Shown: in pieces, positions 5,352 through 6,712 of the stretch
Numbering within the stretch: the stretch's first letter is position 1
Layout: every line of letters begins with the position of its first letter
From: Spirochaetota bacterium
GTDB lineage: Bacteria; Spirochaetota; B62-G9; DRHN01
Direction: 5' to 3'
Assembly (NCBI GenBank): GCA_023136305.1
Contig: JAGLSF010000107.1
Location: 1 to 6,712 of the forward strand
Length of the DNA stretch: 6,712 nt
Position numbers and translations under genes: made by a program
The notes under the pieces: generated by a model
Told to the model about the DNA's origin: nothing
Seen by the model: only the letters and a program-made list of their open reading frames with translations
The model's database searches: none

Positions 5352-6712
5352 ATGGAAAAGCATGGATGGAAGCCGGTGAGTGTCGAGTACGGGGATTCTT
5401 CATTCCAGGTCATGGTGCCCGGGAGCAGCGAAATCCTGGAGATGAAGCATATTCCAGGGCTGAGCAGTCCAGCGGAGTGCATCGAGCATGCGCTCTCCAA
5501 TCCCATTGCAGGCCCGACGCTGGAAGCGATCGTCACCAGCCTGCACAAGCCCATGAAGGACATACAAGCGGCCGTCGCGGTGTCAGACAACACACGCCCC
5601 GTTCCGTACCACAGCGAAAGGGGGGACGGAATTCTTCTGCCCATTCTGAAGAGACTCGAAAAGTCGGGCATCGCGAGGAGAAATATAAGGATCATCGTCG
5701 CTACGGGGACACATGCGGCAACGTCCGGGGAATGGAAGCGGAAGGCCTTCGGGAACCGCATCCTGGAAAGCTATGAAATACGGGATCACGACTGTACCTC
5801 GCCCGATCTCTGTTCTCTCGGCTCCTTCATGGGCATTCCCGTAAAGATCAACCCGCACTTTTTCAGGGCGGATATTCGCATTGTTACAGGCCTGGTTGAG
5901 CCTCATTTCATGGCCGGTTTTTCCGGGGGACGAAAGGCGGTCTGCCCGGGGCTTGTCAACCTGGAAGCGACCTATCTCTTTCACAGTGCAGAGTACATGG
6001 ATGATCCCCACGCGACCAACTTGGTTCTGAAAGGCAATCCCTGCCATGCATTCGCGGTGGAGGTTGCCAGAAAGGCGGAGGTACATTTCTGCATCAGTGC
6101 CATGCTCAACGATGAAATGGAGTTTGCCGGTGTGTGGGCAGGAGACCTGGAGAAGTCCCATGAAAAGGCTGTAGCCTGGGTCAGGAAGTGTGCGGAGGTC
6201 AAAGCCAGGCATCCCTACGACATCGTGCTGACCCACGGGGGCAGGGTCGCAGTCAACCACTATCAGGCAGTCAAGGCCGCCTATTCGGTTATTCCCATCA
6301 TCAGGCCCGGTGGGGTGGTTATTCTGGTTGCACACAACGGGGATGCTGAACCCATAGGCAAGGGTGGGTACAGGAGAGTCATGCAGGTTTTAAGGGAGAA
6401 GGGGCCCGGCTCATTCACCGAACTAATCAAGAGCGGGTCATGGAAGTTCATCCCCGATCAGTGGGAGGTTCAGAAATTGGACCAGTTCTTCAAAAAGGTC
6501 GGGTCCTTCAATGGGCTGGTCTACTGCACCGATAATATAAACCCTGAAGACCTGCGCAGGCTGCCCGGCAGGAGCGGGTATGAGTTCGTTGCTCCAGGAT
6601 GCAAGGACATTGCATCCATGGTTCAGAAGGCAATCGACCACGCCGTGGCTTCATCGCAGACTCGAGAGCCTCGCCTCGCCTATGTGAAGGACGGCCCCCA
6701 TGCCGTGCCGCT
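5352..6712 (+). CDS. LarA-family nickel-pincer (NPN) racemase/epimerase, 3' end outside window
   Basis: The frame is open from ATG 5352 to the window edge (453 codons). It belongs to the lactate racemase LarA family (N-terminal part formerly DUF2088), which interconverts the stereochemistry of 2-hydroxy acids by a hydride mechanism on a nickel pincer cofactor. Seen: DNTRP with Arg82, VATGTH with His121, EPHFMAGFSGGRK with His185 and Lys195, His211, and YQAVK with Gln305 and Lys308. Spacing fits Lactobacillus LarA well: His174-Lys184-His200 and Gln295-Lys298 are shifted by 10-11 residues, so the cofactor tether, nickel ligand and catalytic histidines all appear kept. The N-terminal part (VEYGDSSFQVMVP) suits the family. 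No Shine-Dalgarno precedes ATG 5352; an in-frame GTG at 5334, with AGGA eight bases before it, would add six residues encoded by repeat D. Next to a sugar importer, a sugar-acid substrate is as likely as lactate. No larB, larC or larE is visible. Confidence 0.9.
   Translation, partial: MEKHGWKPVSVEYGDSSFQVMVPGSSEILEMKHIPGLSSPAECIEHALSNPIAGPTLEAIVTSLHKPMKDIQAAVAVSDNTRPVPYHSERGDGILLPILKRLEKSGIARRNIRIIVATGTHAATSGEWKRKAFGNRILESYEIRDHDCTSPDLCSLGSFMGIPVKINPHFFRADIRIVTGLVEPHFMAGFSGGRKAVCPGLVNLEATYLFHSAEYMDDPHATNLVLKGNPCHAFAVEVARKAEVHFCISAMLNDEMEFAGVWAGDLEKSHEKAVAWVRKCAEVKARHPYDIVLTHGGRVAVNHYQAVKAAYSVIPIIRPGGVVILVAHNGDAEPIGKGGYRRVMQVLREKGPGSFTELIKSGSWKFIPDQWEVQKLDQFFKKVGSFNGLVYCTDNINPEDLRRLPGRSGYEFVAPGCKDIASMVQKAIDHAVASSQTREPRLAYVKDGPHAVP

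Noticed and set aside
5583..6335. Minus-strand 250-codon frame and shorter plus-strand frame at 5366-5776
   Set aside because: Both lie out of frame within the LarA-family gene, whose motifs are continuous from 5352 to the window end.

Overview
The window reads as an anaerobic bacterial chromosome segment rich in carbohydrate-uptake genes. The organism cannot be fixed from the sequence. A spirochaete-like source is a soft guess, based on the signal-peptide style of the binding protein (LFAAG followed by a KEKEKE stretch) and on the mix of RbsABC-type importer, URO-D-family protein and LarA-family protein. No RNA genes, CRISPR arrays, transposase genes or integrase genes were seen.

Left part (1-3816, + strand): a CUT2 (ribose/galactose/AI-2 class) ABC importer in the order ATPase (3' part only), permease 1, permease 2, periplasmic binding protein. 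The first three genes are tightly packed. The binding-protein gene stands apart behind a 259-bp spacer full of inverted repeats, and has its own strong Shine-Dalgarno site. Two different permease genes suggest a heterodimeric channel. A perfect 16-bp hairpin at 3842-3877 closes the unit and can also serve the convergent gene.

Middle (3922-5154, - strand): a URO-D superfamily protein of the MtaA/CmuA-like type, with the HxC...C metal-binding residues, read from a recognisable promoter at 5202-5231. Right part (5352 to the window end, + strand, divergent from it): the first 453 codons of a LarA-family nickel-pincer racemase/epimerase with the known cofactor and catalytic residues in place. This is the largest gene after the importer and continues outside the window.

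How they may work together (inference): the importer brings in a sugar or sugar derivative; the LarA homologue could epimerise a 2-hydroxy acid derived from it; the URO-D protein could move a methyl group or act on a related intermediate. The substrate is unknown.

The most unusual structure is a family of four 24-bp repeats (core AATTAAGTRAGCTGTCCCC): one copy just past the 3' end of the URO-D gene and three (one inverted, two direct) in the divergent promoter region. They bracket the URO-D transcription unit, and the last copy ends exactly at the LarA-family start codon.
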